Program-made: the position numbers and the translations under genes
Origin: UBA11524 sp045591175
GTDB lineage: Bacteria > Bacillota > Clostridia > Christensenellales > Aristaeellaceae
Assembly: GCA_045591175.1 (NCBI GenBank)
Contig: JAZNSI010000023.1
Coordinates: 1 to 64,000 of the forward strand
DNA: 64,000 nucleotides
Direction: 5' to 3'
Shown: piece by piece, positions 42,431 through 50,241 of the stretch
Layout of the letters: the number at the start of each line of letters is the position of its first letter
Numbering within the stretch: position 1 is the stretch's first letter
Notes under the pieces: model-generated
What the model saw: the letters and a program-made list of their open reading frames with translations, nothing else
Databases searched by the model: none
What the model was told of the DNA's origin: nothing

Positions 42431-42521
42431 GCAGAGTTGGCTGAGTGGTCTAAGGCGCACGACTGGAAATCGTGTGTGGGCTGATACCCCACCCTGGGTT
42501 CAAATCCCAGACTCTGCGCCA
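42431..42521 (+). tRNA. tRNA-Ser(GGA)
   Basis: A 91-base class II tRNA. Acceptor GCAGAGT / ACTCTGC, anticodon loop CTGGAAA with anticodon GGA, a long variable arm (TGTGGGCTGATACCCCA region), T-arm GGGTTCAAATCCC, discriminator G and encoded CCA. Confidence 0.95.
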
Positions 42522-42523
42522 TG

Positions 42524-42552
42524 CCAGGATCCGCAAGGATGCTGGTTTTTTT
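42524..42552 (+). terminator. tRNA-Ser terminator
   Basis: CCAG-G-ATCC / GGAT-G-CTGG around GCAA, one G-G mismatch, followed by seven T. Confidence 0.75.
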
Positions 42553-42588
42553 GTGCGCTGCAACGCTGACAAACATCACAGCAGAAAA

Positions 42589-42616
42589 CCCGGAACGGAT
42601 CCTCATCCGTTCCGGG
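42589..42616 (-). terminator. Terminator of the prohibitin-like gene
   Basis: A perfect 12-bp stem, CCCGGAACGGAT with ATCCGTTCCGGG, followed on the minus strand by TTTT. Confidence 0.75.
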
Positions 42617-42643
42617 GCGTTTGTTTAATTCCGTGGTATTCGC

Positions 42644-43597
42644 TTAGTCCTCTACGTTGATCACCGGCAGCGCGTCGCTCGCGCCAACGACGGTGCTGGG
42701 CAGCTGGCCGTTCCACTGCATGATCTCGTAGTAGGCCACCAGCTCGGGCGTCAGGGAGGCAGCGATGGCTTGGTTGACCGCAGCTTCCTTCTGGCCGGCG
42801 TATTCGGCGGCGTCGGCGTTGATCTTCTGCACTTCCAGATCCGCCTCAGCATTGATCTTGGCAATGGCCGCAGCAGCTTCCGCCTCGATCTTATCGCGGG
42901 CAGCCTTCTGCTCGGCTTCCATGGTCAGCTTCTCCTGCTCGGTCTGGGCACGGAGCTTCTCCTGCTCGGCCACCTGCTTGGCTTCAACGGCGTTGGTGAA
43001 CACATCGGTGAAGTCGAAGTTGTCGATGATGACCGTCAGGCTCAGGCCGTAGCGCTCGCCAATGATCGCTGCCTCGCGGTTGACGTCATCCGTGATGGTC
43101 TCGCGGTTGATGATGAGGCTTTCGGCATTCGCCTTGCCGATATAGGTCTTGATGACGGCGTTGATGGCAGGGCTGACGACGATGTCAAAGTACTCCGTAC
43201 CAACGTTCTTGTACAGCGTGGGAGCAGCGCCGGGCTGCAGCATGTGCTGGATGGTGTAGCTGTAGGAAACCTCCTGGATGTCCTTGGAGAAGGCCACGCC
43301 CTTGCCGCTGTCCTTCTGCTCCTTGTTGGACATGGTGATGACGGTCTGCCAGGGCGCATGGATATTCACGCCATTGGGCAGGGACACATCCTCCACCTTA
43401 CCGAAGGTGGTCAGAATGCCGGTGTGACCGGTAGGAACCGTGGACAGGCAGGAGCAAACGATCAGCACAATACCGACTGCTGCCACCGCAACCCCCATTG
43501 CCACAAAACCGCCCTTGCGGTTTCTGCCCTTGACACCCAGGAGAATCGCGCCGGCTGCCGCCAGCAGAGCCAGAATGCCGAGAATAAACAAAAACAT
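42644..43597 (-). CDS. Prohibitin/SPFH domain membrane protein
   Basis: A 317-residue SPFH (PHB) protein. Two N-terminal hydrophobic segments (1-22 and about 31-50) anchor it, and the band-7 domain follows from VPTGHTGILTTFGKVEDV. Then comes a long Ala/Glu/Lys coiled coil (KQVAEQEKLRAQTEQEKLTM onward) for oligomerisation. Such proteins build membrane scaffolds and influence proteolysis of membrane proteins. ATG 43597 follows ATGAGGTGCGCGT. A promoter lies at 43644-43672. No NfeD or FtsH partner is next to it. Confidence 0.9.
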   Translation of the reverse strand: MFLFILGILALLAAAGAILLGVKGRNRKGGFVAMGVAVAAVGIVLIVCSCLSTVPTGHTGILTTFGKVEDVSLPNGVNIHAPWQTVITMSNKEQKDSGKGVAFSKDIQEVSYSYTIQHMLQPGAAPTLYKNVGTEYFDIVVSPAINAVIKTYIGKANAESLIINRETITDDVNREAAIIGERYGLSLTVIIDNFDFTDVFTNAVEAKQVAEQEKLRAQTEQEKLTMEAEQKAARDKIEAEAAAAIAKINAEADLEVQKINADAAEYAGQKEAAVNQAIAASLTPELVAYYEIMQWNGQLPSTVVGASDALPVINVED

Positions 43598-43643
43598 ACG
43601 CGCACCTCATTTCATTTGTTATGCGGGAAACACTACCCATAGT

Positions 43644-43672
43644 AGTTTATCACACTAAATCATTCAAGTCAA
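43644..43672 (-). promoter_or_regulatory. Promoter of the prohibitin-like gene
   Basis: Minus strand TTGACT (43667-43672), 17 bp, TAAACT (43644-43649). A small inverted repeat ACTAC/GTAGT (43632-43646) overlaps the -10 end and the likely start. Confidence 0.5.
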
Positions 43673-43673
43673 G

Positions 43674-43700
43674 AAAAACCCGGCTGTTCAGCCAGGTTTT
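43674..43700 (-). terminator. Terminator of the sipW-dus operon
   Basis: Minus strand AACCTGGCTG / CAGCCGGGTT, then TTT. It begins 8 bases after the dus stop. Confidence 0.7.
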
Positions 43701-43708
43701 ACAATTCG

Positions 43709-44692
43709 TCACATGCCGATCCCCTGCTGAGAGAAGCACGGCGGACAGGCCAGGTCGTGTTCAAAGAGGCGATCCACGGCCTCCTCGTAGGTTTTCGGGT
43801 TGGACTTGCGGACATTCTTGGCCGCCTTGTCCGCATCAGCAAAGCAACAAGACATGTAGATCATCAGCTCCCGCATGCGGCTATGTGCCTGATCCAGCGG
43901 GCGCGCCTGCCGATATGCGTCCCACAGCGCATCATGGAACGTGCGGAGTTCCGCCTTGTTCAGCGGAGCGCCGCCGCAGGCCTCCCGTGCCAGCGCCGGG
44001 TTGCAAATCAGCCCTCGGCCCATCATCATGGGCATGTGCGGGTATTCCGCCTGCAGCGCCGCGCAGTCAGCAGCGGTAAACAGGTCGCCGTTGTACACCA
44101 GGGGCAATCCCCTTTCCGCTGCCACGCGGAAGGCGTCGGCGTGCAGCGTCCCTACCTTATAGAAGCCCTGGCGGGTACGGGGGTGGATGATGATCTCCTT
44201 GACGGGATGTTCCGCCAGCACATCGAGGATCTCCGGCCATTCGTCGGGGGAATCAAAGCCAATGCGGGTCTTGACCGAAATGGCGATGGGTGCTTTGCCG
44301 CAAACCTCATGCAGAAGCGCATCCAGCGCGTAGAGATCCCGCAGCATGCCGGCGCCCTTGCCCTTCGCTGTCACCGTGCCGGAGGGGCAGCCGATGTTCA
44401 GGTTGACCTCGTCATAGCCCATGGCCGCCATTTCGCCGGCGGCCCACAGGAAATGCTCCGCGTCCTTGGCGAGGATCTGCGGCACGGTCGGGATGCCGGC
44501 GTTATGCTCAGGCCCGATGGCGCGCAGCTCCTTTGGGGTGAACACATGGTGCTGCGTCGGGCTGACAAAGGGGATGTAGTACTTCCCCACGCCGCCGAAA
44601 TGCTGATGGTGCGTCCGGCGATAGATCGTATCCGTCAGGCCCTCCATGGGGGCAAAGCGGATATCCGGCGCCTGTTCAGTGGGATGGCTCAT
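43709..44692 (-). CDS. dus: tRNA-dihydrouridine synthase
   Basis: A 327-residue flavin enzyme that reduces uridines in the tRNA D-loop. FAPMEGLTDTIYRRTH opens the FMN barrel; NLNIGCPSGTVTAKGKGAGM holds the catalytic Cys; SVKTRIGFDSPDEW, IIHPRTRQGFYKV and YNGDLFTAADC are family motifs, and MMGRGLICNPAL binds FMN phosphate. Which uridine is reduced is not clear. Its ATG overlaps the sipW stop (ATGA). Confidence 0.93.
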   Translation of the reverse strand: MSHPTEQAPDIRFAPMEGLTDTIYRRTHHQHFGGVGKYYIPFVSPTQHHVFTPKELRAIGPEHNAGIPTVPQILAKDAEHFLWAAGEMAAMGYDEVNLNIGCPSGTVTAKGKGAGMLRDLYALDALLHEVCGKAPIAISVKTRIGFDSPDEWPEILDVLAEHPVKEIIIHPRTRQGFYKVGTLHADAFRVAAERGLPLVYNGDLFTAADCAALQAEYPHMPMMMGRGLICNPALAREACGGAPLNKAELRTFHDALWDAYRQARPLDQAHSRMRELMIYMSCCFADADKAAKNVRKSNPKTYEEAVDRLFEHDLACPPCFSQQGIGM

Positions 44693-45351
44693 TCGCCGTC
44701 CTCCGCATCGGATTCGGCGCTGGCTTCCTCATTGGCGGGCGCAGCGTCCTTCTTCTTGTCGCCCTCGTCCACCCACTTGAGCAGGTCGGGCAGGAAGGTC
44801 AGGATAACGATCACCAGCGCGACGGAAATGCCCAGGATGCGGCCCTTGGGCGTCTGCAGCCACTGGGCGAAATAACCCAGATACGGGATGGTCATCCTGG
44901 GTACGCCCACCACATTCTTGTAGTAAACCGGCGTACCATCAGGCAGCTCGTTGGCGTCGCCCTTGGTCTGGAAATAGTAGCAGGTCTCGTCCAGGGCGTA
45001 CTCTTCGTACTGCACGTCGCCGTTTTCATCCAGCAGGGGCTGGCCGGCCTCGTCCGTCAGGGTGCGCACGGAGGTTTCGTAGGACTCGATGGCGATGACG
45101 CGGTGGGTGGAATAATCCCCCGCATCGTTGATGGTATAGGTGATGGGGTCGCCCACCTGAATGTCCTCGGGAGCAGTCTTCTGCACAAAAATCAGCGAAC
45201 CCACAGGAAAGGCCGGCTTCATGGAGCCGGACATCACATACAGGGGCTTAAAGCCCAGCAGGCGGACGCCCACCAGTACTGCCGCCACCACCACCACCAG
45301 GATCACCAGCGTGGTGGTAAATACGTTCCAGGCCTTGCTCAGTTTCTTCAT
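44689..45351 (-). CDS. sipW: Signal peptidase I of the SipW (ER) type
   Basis: A 220-residue membrane peptidase with two membrane helices (about 11-33 and 175-195). The active Ser43 lies in MSGSMKPAF, but the base is His83 (YSTHRV), not Lys, which places it in the S26B group with SipW of B. subtilis. In sporulators SipW processes TasA-like matrix or spore-coat proteins; no TasA homologue is in this window. The tail is acidic and cytoplasmic. ATG 45351 follows GAGGTTGTTAACG. Confidence 0.9.
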   Translation of the reverse strand: MKKLSKAWNVFTTTLVILVVVVAAVLVGVRLLGFKPLYVMSGSMKPAFPVGSLIFVQKTAPEDIQVGDPITYTINDAGDYSTHRVIAIESYETSVRTLTDEAGQPLLDENGDVQYEEYALDETCYYFQTKGDANELPDGTPVYYKNVVGVPRMTIPYLGYFAQWLQTPKGRILGISVALVIVILTFLPDLLKWVDEGDKKKDAAPANEEASAESDAEDGE

Positions 45352-45401
45352 CGTTAACAACCTCGGCTAAATAGTCCTTCTGTGAACAGAAAATCGCAAA
45401 A

Positions 45402-45431
45402 ATTATATCATATTTATGCCTCTGTTGTCTA
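45402..45431 (-). promoter_or_regulatory. sipW promoter
   Basis: Minus strand TAGACA (45426-45431), 18 bp, TATAAT (45402-45407). Confidence 0.6.
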
Positions 45432-45478
45432 CCGGAAAACGCCGCCCAGGGAAATTCTTCTTCTTGCCGTGCCTGCGC

Positions 45479-45508
45479 TGTACATCCGCAGGGCATGTAT
45501 GATATAAT
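45479..45508 (+). promoter_or_regulatory. Promoter of the HAD hydrolase gene
   Basis: TGTACA (45479-45484), 18 bp, TATAAT (45503-45508). The -35 is weak. Confidence 0.45.
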
Positions 45509-45536
45509 GCAAAGGATTAACTGCGGAGGTAAACCT

Positions 45537-46295
45537 ATGCGCTACACCGATCTGATTTTCGACCTGTACGGCACGCTGGTGGACATCCACACCGAGGAAG
45601 ATGACCTCGTATGGGAGAAAACCGCGCTGTATTTCCGTTATTATGGGGCTGATTACACCAGCGCATCCCTCAAAACCAACCACACGTCGGTTATGGCCGA
45701 CCGGGAGTCGGTTGCCGGACAAAGCTATGAGATGTTCCCCGATATCCCCTTTCACGAGGTGCTGTCGGAGCTCTTCCGTGCAAAGGACGTCACGGAGAAC
45801 GCAGACACACTTGGGCTGAATGCAGCGCAGGTGTTTCGCATCGCTTCTACCGAATACATCCGCCTGTATAATGGCGTACCGGAAGCCCTTGATACACTGC
45901 GAAAGCACGGCTTCCGCCTATGGCTGCTGAGCAACGCCCAACGTGCCTTTACCGCCTATGAACTCCGCGCACTTGGGCTGGAGGACAAGTTTGACGGCAT
46001 TTACCTGTCCTCCGATTACCAGTGCCGCAAGCCGGACGTGCGTTTCTTCCGCGCGCTGCTGGATGGAGAAGGCCTTGCTCCCGCCCGCTGCCTGATGATC
46101 GGCAACGACCGGGAAACCGACATCGCCGGCGCCCGGAATGCCGGACTGTCCACGCTGTACATGCACACAAACCTCACGCCTGCACAGCAAGCAGAGGCCG
46201 ATCCAGCGCTGCATCCAGCATGCTCCAAGGGCCCCCATTACGAGGTGGAAGGCTGGAATTGGCACGAACTGGCGAACATTCTATGTGAATTGTAA
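45537..46295 (+). CDS. HAD-like hydrolase (YjjG/2-haloacid-dehalogenase type)
   Basis: A 252-residue HAD phosphatase with a helical cap. Motif I is LIFDLYGTLVDIHT (the second Asp of DxD is Tyr-flanked as DLYGT), motif II WLLSNAQRA, motif III the Lys of CRKPDVRFF and motif IV MIGNDRETDIAGA. Close relatives remove phosphate from nucleoside monophosphates or sugar phosphates. ATG 45537 follows GCGGAGGTAAACC. Confidence 0.85.
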   Translation: MRYTDLIFDLYGTLVDIHTEEDDLVWEKTALYFRYYGADYTSASLKTNHTSVMADRESVAGQSYEMFPDIPFHEVLSELFRAKDVTENADTLGLNAAQVFRIASTEYIRLYNGVPEALDTLRKHGFRLWLLSNAQRAFTAYELRALGLEDKFDGIYLSSDYQCRKPDVRFFRALLDGEGLAPARCLMIGNDRETDIAGARNAGLSTLYMHTNLTPAQQAEADPALHPACSKGPHYEVEGWNWHELANILCEL

Positions 46296-46321
46296 GACGA
46301 TTTTGTATACATTGCTTTTAG

Positions 46322-46401
46322 CGCCAAAATGTTGCGCAAAATCATAGATTTTGGGCGACGTTTGTAGTATAATCAAGTATGGTTGCCAAAGGATTTTGGC
46401 G
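46322..46401. promoter_or_regulatory. Promoter region with CGCCAAAAT-type repeats
   Basis: CGCCAAAAT (46322-46330), ATTTTGGGCG (46348-46357) and the hairpin-like GCCAAA-GGA-TTTTGGCG (46385-46401) surround TATAAT at 46368-46373. No good -35 precedes it, so activation by a factor that binds these repeats is possible. Confidence 0.35.
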
Positions 46402-46429
46402 AATACGAAAATTGCAAGAAGGTATGCCC

Positions 46430-47191
46430 ATGATCTATGACCTTCAGCGTGCCAGCATGTGGAAACGGGTATCCGCCTGGCTGCTGGACGCGATCCTGCT
46501 GTGCGTCACGGCCACGATGGTGGCCTGGCTGCTGTCCATTGTGCTGAATTACGACGGATATCAGCAGCGATTTGACGCCCGCTATGCCCACTTTGAAGCC
46601 GAGTACGGCGTCAGCCGCAATGTCACTCAGGAAGAAGTGGACGCCATGACCCCGGAGCAGCTCGCCAACCTGGAGGCCGCCTCAGCTGCCTTCTCTGCGG
46701 ATCCGGAAGCTCTGTATGCCTGGAATATGATGATCTACCTGGTCATCGTCATGGTGTCCATGAGCATATTGGCGGCTTACCTGCTGTTGGAATTCGCCGT
46801 TCCCCTGATCTTCCGCAACGGCCAGACCGTTGGCAAAAAGATCTTCGGCATTGCTGTAATGCGCAAGGAAGGCATCCGCGTCAACGGCGTATGCATGTTC
46901 ATCCGCACGGTGCTGGGCAAGTTCGCCATTGAAACGATGATCCCCGCGATGATGCTGATCATGCTTTTCTTCGGGGCCATTGGCTTCCCCGGACTGCTGA
47001 TCGCCGGCGGCATCGTGCTGGTGGAGATCGTGTTGCTGCTGACCACCAAGGAGCACTGCATGATCCATGACAAGCTGGCCAGCACCGTCACCGTTGATTT
47101 GGCCAGTCAGATGATCTTTGATACCCAGGAAGACCTGATCGCCTACAAGCAGAAGGTCGCTGCTGAAAAGGCAGCCCGACAGAGTTACTAA
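46430..47191 (+). CDS. RDD family membrane protein
   Basis: A 253-residue RDD-domain protein. The start MWKRVSAWLLDAILL has the Arg and Asp residues that name the family (here R-x6-D), and QTVGKKIFGIAVM plus HDKLASTVTVD are the other conserved segments. Four membrane helices are visible. The role is unknown; some relatives act as sodium/proton exchangers. ATG 46430 is 7 bases after AAGAAGG; ATG 46424 is too close. The gene is only 28 bases before the transporter genes and may share their transcript. Confidence 0.85.
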   Translation: MIYDLQRASMWKRVSAWLLDAILLCVTATMVAWLLSIVLNYDGYQQRFDARYAHFEAEYGVSRNVTQEEVDAMTPEQLANLEAASAAFSADPEALYAWNMMIYLVIVMVSMSILAAYLLLEFAVPLIFRNGQTVGKKIFGIAVMRKEGIRVNGVCMFIRTVLGKFAIETMIPAMMLIMLFFGAIGFPGLLIAGGIVLVEIVLLLTTKEHCMIHDKLASTVTVDLASQMIFDTQEDLIAYKQKVAAEKAARQSY

Positions 47192-47219
47192 AATCCTTCA
47201 AAAAAGGAAAGGGATGCAT

Positions 47220-48329
47220 ATGAAAATCGTACTGGAAAACCTGACGAAAATCTTCCCCAGCAGAAACAAGAAGTCCGGCGAGGAAGTGGTTGCGGTCAAC
47301 AACTTCAACTTCACCATCCCGGACGGCAAGCTCATCGGCCTGCTCGGCCCCTCCGGCTGCGGCAAGTCCACCACGCTGTACATGATCTCCGGTCTGCAGA
47401 AGCCCTCCTCCGGCAAGATCTTCTTCGGCGAGGATGACGTGACTGAGCTGTCCACGGAGAACCGCGGCATTGGTCTGGTGTTCCAGAACTACGCCCTGTA
47501 CCCCCACCTGACCGCCAAGCAGAACATCCTCTTCCCGCTTCAGAATCTGCGCGGCAAGGACAAGATGACCAAGGAAGCCATGCTGGAGCGCGCCTATGAG
47601 GCTGCCCGCCTGGTGCAGATCGACGAGCTGATGGACCGCAAGCCCTCCGAGCTCTCCGGCGGCCAGCAGCAGCGTGTGGCCATCGCCCGCGCACTGGTGA
47701 AGATGCCCCGCGTGCTGCTGTTGGACGAGCCCCTGTCCAACCTGGACGCCCGTCTGCGCCTGCAGACCCGCGAGGAGATCCGCCGCATCCAGAAGGAAAC
47801 CGGCATCACCACCGTCTTCGTCACCCATGACCAGGAGGAGGCCATGTCCATCTCCGACATGATCGTGGTGATGAAGCTGGGCGTTGTGCAGCAGATCGGC
47901 GAACCCCAGAAGGTCTACGACGATCCCGCCAACCTCTTCGTCGCCAAGTTCCTGGGCACGCCCCCGATCAACGTCTTCTCCGGCAAGGTGGAGGGCGGCA
48001 AGCTCTTCATCGGCGAGGACTGCGTGCTGGACGTCCCCGGCGTGGAGGATCAGGAGGTCATCGTCGGCATCCGCCCCGAAGGCTTCATCCTGGACGAGAA
48101 CGGCCCCATGCACTGCAAGCCCACCAACGTGGAGGTCATGGGCCGCGACGTGAGCATCGTCTCCACCAGCGACGCCTCCCTCAATCCCCTGGTTCGCTCC
48201 ATCATCAACGCGGACAACAACAATGTCAACATCGCGTCCGGCGTTGTCCGCTATGCCCTCAAGCCCCACAAGGTCTTCCTGTTCAATAAGGAGACTGAGG
48301 AACGCATCGTCATCGGCGAGGTGAAGTGA
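47220..48329 (+). CDS. CUT1-type ABC importer ATPase (MalK/UgpC-like)
   Basis: A 369-residue ATPase energising the importer encoded next. Walker A GPSGCGKST, signature LSGGQQQR and Walker B LLLDEPLSNLD are intact, and after residue 240 comes the extra OB-type regulatory domain of MalK-like ATPases. Such domains serve sugar, glycerol-phosphate and related imports. ATG 47214 and 47220 each have a ribosome-site option (GGAAAGGG); the family N-terminus fits 47220 slightly better. Unlike many gut Clostridia, where a shared MsmK serves all CUT1 systems, this operon has its own. Confidence 0.9.
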   Translation: MKIVLENLTKIFPSRNKKSGEEVVAVNNFNFTIPDGKLIGLLGPSGCGKSTTLYMISGLQKPSSGKIFFGEDDVTELSTENRGIGLVFQNYALYPHLTAKQNILFPLQNLRGKDKMTKEAMLERAYEAARLVQIDELMDRKPSELSGGQQQRVAIARALVKMPRVLLLDEPLSNLDARLRLQTREEIRRIQKETGITTVFVTHDQEEAMSISDMIVVMKLGVVQQIGEPQKVYDDPANLFVAKFLGTPPINVFSGKVEGGKLFIGEDCVLDVPGVEDQEVIVGIRPEGFILDENGPMHCKPTNVEVMGRDVSIVSTSDASLNPLVRSIINADNNNVNIASGVVRYALKPHKVFLFNKETEERIVIGEVK

Positions 48330-48330
48330 T

Positions 48331-49269
48331 ATGGTAGACAGCAAGCATCAATGGAAAGCCTGGCTGTACCTCGCCCCGGCGATCGTACTGCTGCTGGTTT
48401 TCACGGTGTGGCCCATCATCAACACCGTGCGGCTGGCCTTCCTGGATAATTACAACAGCCTTGCCGCTGTGAACCAGGAGGAAGCGGTTACCTTTACCTT
48501 CGGCATTGAGAACTTCCGGAAGGTCTTCAACTATGACGGCTTCATTATCGCGCTGCGCAACACCGCCATCCTGACGGTCGTGACTGTGCCGGTCTCGACC
48601 CTGCTGGCACTGCTGATCGCCGTGGCGCTCAACTCCATCAAGCCCCTACAGAAGTTCTTCCAGACCATCTTCTTCCTGCCCTATGTGACCAACTCCATCG
48701 CCATCGGCATGGTGTTCGCCGCCATGTTCAACCGCGTTGGCGTGGGCAGGCTGATCACCTCCCACGGCATTGTGAACAACATCATCATGTTCTTCGGCGG
48801 CGAGTCCATCAACTGGATCAACGCCGGCTCCGGCCTGGTGCCCAACATGATCGTGCTGATCATCTACATCATCTGGAACGCCCTGCCCTTCAAGATCCTG
48901 GTGCTGCTGGGCGGATTGCAGAGCGTCAACAAGCAGTACTACGAGGCTGCGAAGGTTGACTCCACGCCCCGCTGGCGCGTGTTCACCAAGATCACCGTGC
49001 CGCTGCTCTCCCCCATGATCGCCTATGTCGTCATCACCGGCTTCATCGGCGGCTTCAAGGAGTACAGCAGCATCGTGGGTATCTTCGGCGACCTGATGGG
49101 CCCTCCCGGCGCCAAGGGTTCCCTGAACACCATCGTCGGTATGATCTACGACGTGCTTCCCAAGCAGGATTACGGTCTTGCCAGCGCTGCGGCGCTTGTC
49201 CTGTTCGCGATCATCTTCGTCGTGACGATGATCAACATGCAGGTCAGCAAGAAGCGCGTGCATTATTAA
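48331..49269 (+). CDS. ABC importer permease (MalF/UgpA-like)
   Basis: A 312-residue permease with six membrane helices. The cytoplasmic EAA-type loop reads YYEAAKVDSTPRWRVFTKITVPL (E-A-A-x3-G position occupied by Asp-Ser), where the ATPase docks. It starts one base after the ATPase gene and is the first of two dissimilar permeases. Substrate not predictable from this subunit. Confidence 0.92.
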   Translation: MVDSKHQWKAWLYLAPAIVLLLVFTVWPIINTVRLAFLDNYNSLAAVNQEEAVTFTFGIENFRKVFNYDGFIIALRNTAILTVVTVPVSTLLALLIAVALNSIKPLQKFFQTIFFLPYVTNSIAIGMVFAAMFNRVGVGRLITSHGIVNNIIMFFGGESINWINAGSGLVPNMIVLIIYIIWNALPFKILVLLGGLQSVNKQYYEAAKVDSTPRWRVFTKITVPLLSPMIAYVVITGFIGGFKEYSSIVGIFGDLMGPPGAKGSLNTIVGMIYDVLPKQDYGLASAAALVLFAIIFVVTMINMQVSKKRVHY

Positions 49270-49279
49270 GAGGTGCTGT

Positions 49280-50179
49280 ATGTCTGAGAATAGCAAGAAG
49301 ATCAAGGTCATGCATGACCGCAACATGCAGCATATGACGATGGCCCAGCGTCTCCTCAAGCCGCTGATGACCGCAGGCACCTACCTGTTCCTGTCCGTCA
49401 TGGCGCTGATCGTCCTGTTCCCCTTCTACTGGATGATCATTTCCTCCCTGAAGACGCTGGCAGAATACCAGCTGAACATCCCCACCTTCTGGCCCAAGGA
49501 GATCATGCTCTCCAACTACACTGAGGCGTTCTCCACCGGCAATCTGGGGCGGCTGTTCTTCAACACCGCGTATGTGGGCATCGTGTCCACCATCCTGTCC
49601 CTGGTGATCACCATCCTGACCGCCTTTGCCCTGGCCCGACTGGAGTTCAAGGGCAAGAACGCGCTCTTCGCAGCGCTGCTGGCTACGATGATGATCCCCG
49701 GCGAGCTTTTCACCATCACCAACTACCAGACCGTCAACACCTTCAACTGGATGAACACCTACACGGTGCTGATCGTGCCGTTCCTGGTGAGCGTGTTCTA
49801 CATCTACCTCCTGCGCCAGAACTTCCTGCAGATCCCCAATGAGCTGTACCTGGCCGCCAAGGTGGACGGCACGTCCGACTTCAAGTACCTGTGGAAGGTC
49901 ATGGTTCCCCTGGCGCTGCCCACACTGATCTCCATCACGATCCTGAAGATGATGGGCGCGTGGAACTCCTACGTCTGGCCGAACCTGGTGACCAAGAAGG
50001 AGGAGATGCGCCTGATCACCAACGGTCTGCGCAACGCCTTCAACGATACCTCCGGCAAAACCAATTACCCCGTGCAGATGGCAGCTGTCGCCATGGTCAG
50101 CGCTCCGCTGTTCCTGGTGTTCATCTTCCTGCGCAAGTACATCATGTCCGGCGTGAGCCGCAGCGGCATCAAGGGCTAA
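49280..50179 (+). CDS. ABC importer permease (MalG/UgpE-like)
   Basis: A 299-residue permease with six membrane helices and the EAA-type loop LYLAAKVDGTSDFKYLWKVM, in which the canonical EAA.DG is LAAKVDG. It forms the second half of the membrane channel. ATG 49280 follows AAGAGGTGCTGT. A small GC-rich hairpin with TTTT (50182-50198) after the stop could reduce read-through into the binding protein gene. Confidence 0.92.
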   Translation: MSENSKKIKVMHDRNMQHMTMAQRLLKPLMTAGTYLFLSVMALIVLFPFYWMIISSLKTLAEYQLNIPTFWPKEIMLSNYTEAFSTGNLGRLFFNTAYVGIVSTILSLVITILTAFALARLEFKGKNALFAALLATMMIPGELFTITNYQTVNTFNWMNTYTVLIVPFLVSVFYIYLLRQNFLQIPNELYLAAKVDGTSDFKYLWKVMVPLALPTLISITILKMMGAWNSYVWPNLVTKKEEMRLITNGLRNAFNDTSGKTNYPVQMAAVAMVSAPLFLVFIFLRKYIMSGVSRSGIKG

Positions 50180-50181
50180 AG

Positions 50182-50198
50182 GACGGATTCCGTCTTTT
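50182..50198 (+). terminator. Weak terminator-like hairpin inside the operon
   Basis: GACGG-ATT-CCGTC then TTTT, between the second permease and the binding-protein gene. The 5-bp stem is too weak for full termination; partial attenuation is possible. Confidence 0.3.
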
Positions 50199-50241
50199 AC
50201 ATACTTTCTCTACTATACTTAATGGAAGGAAGGAACCACTC

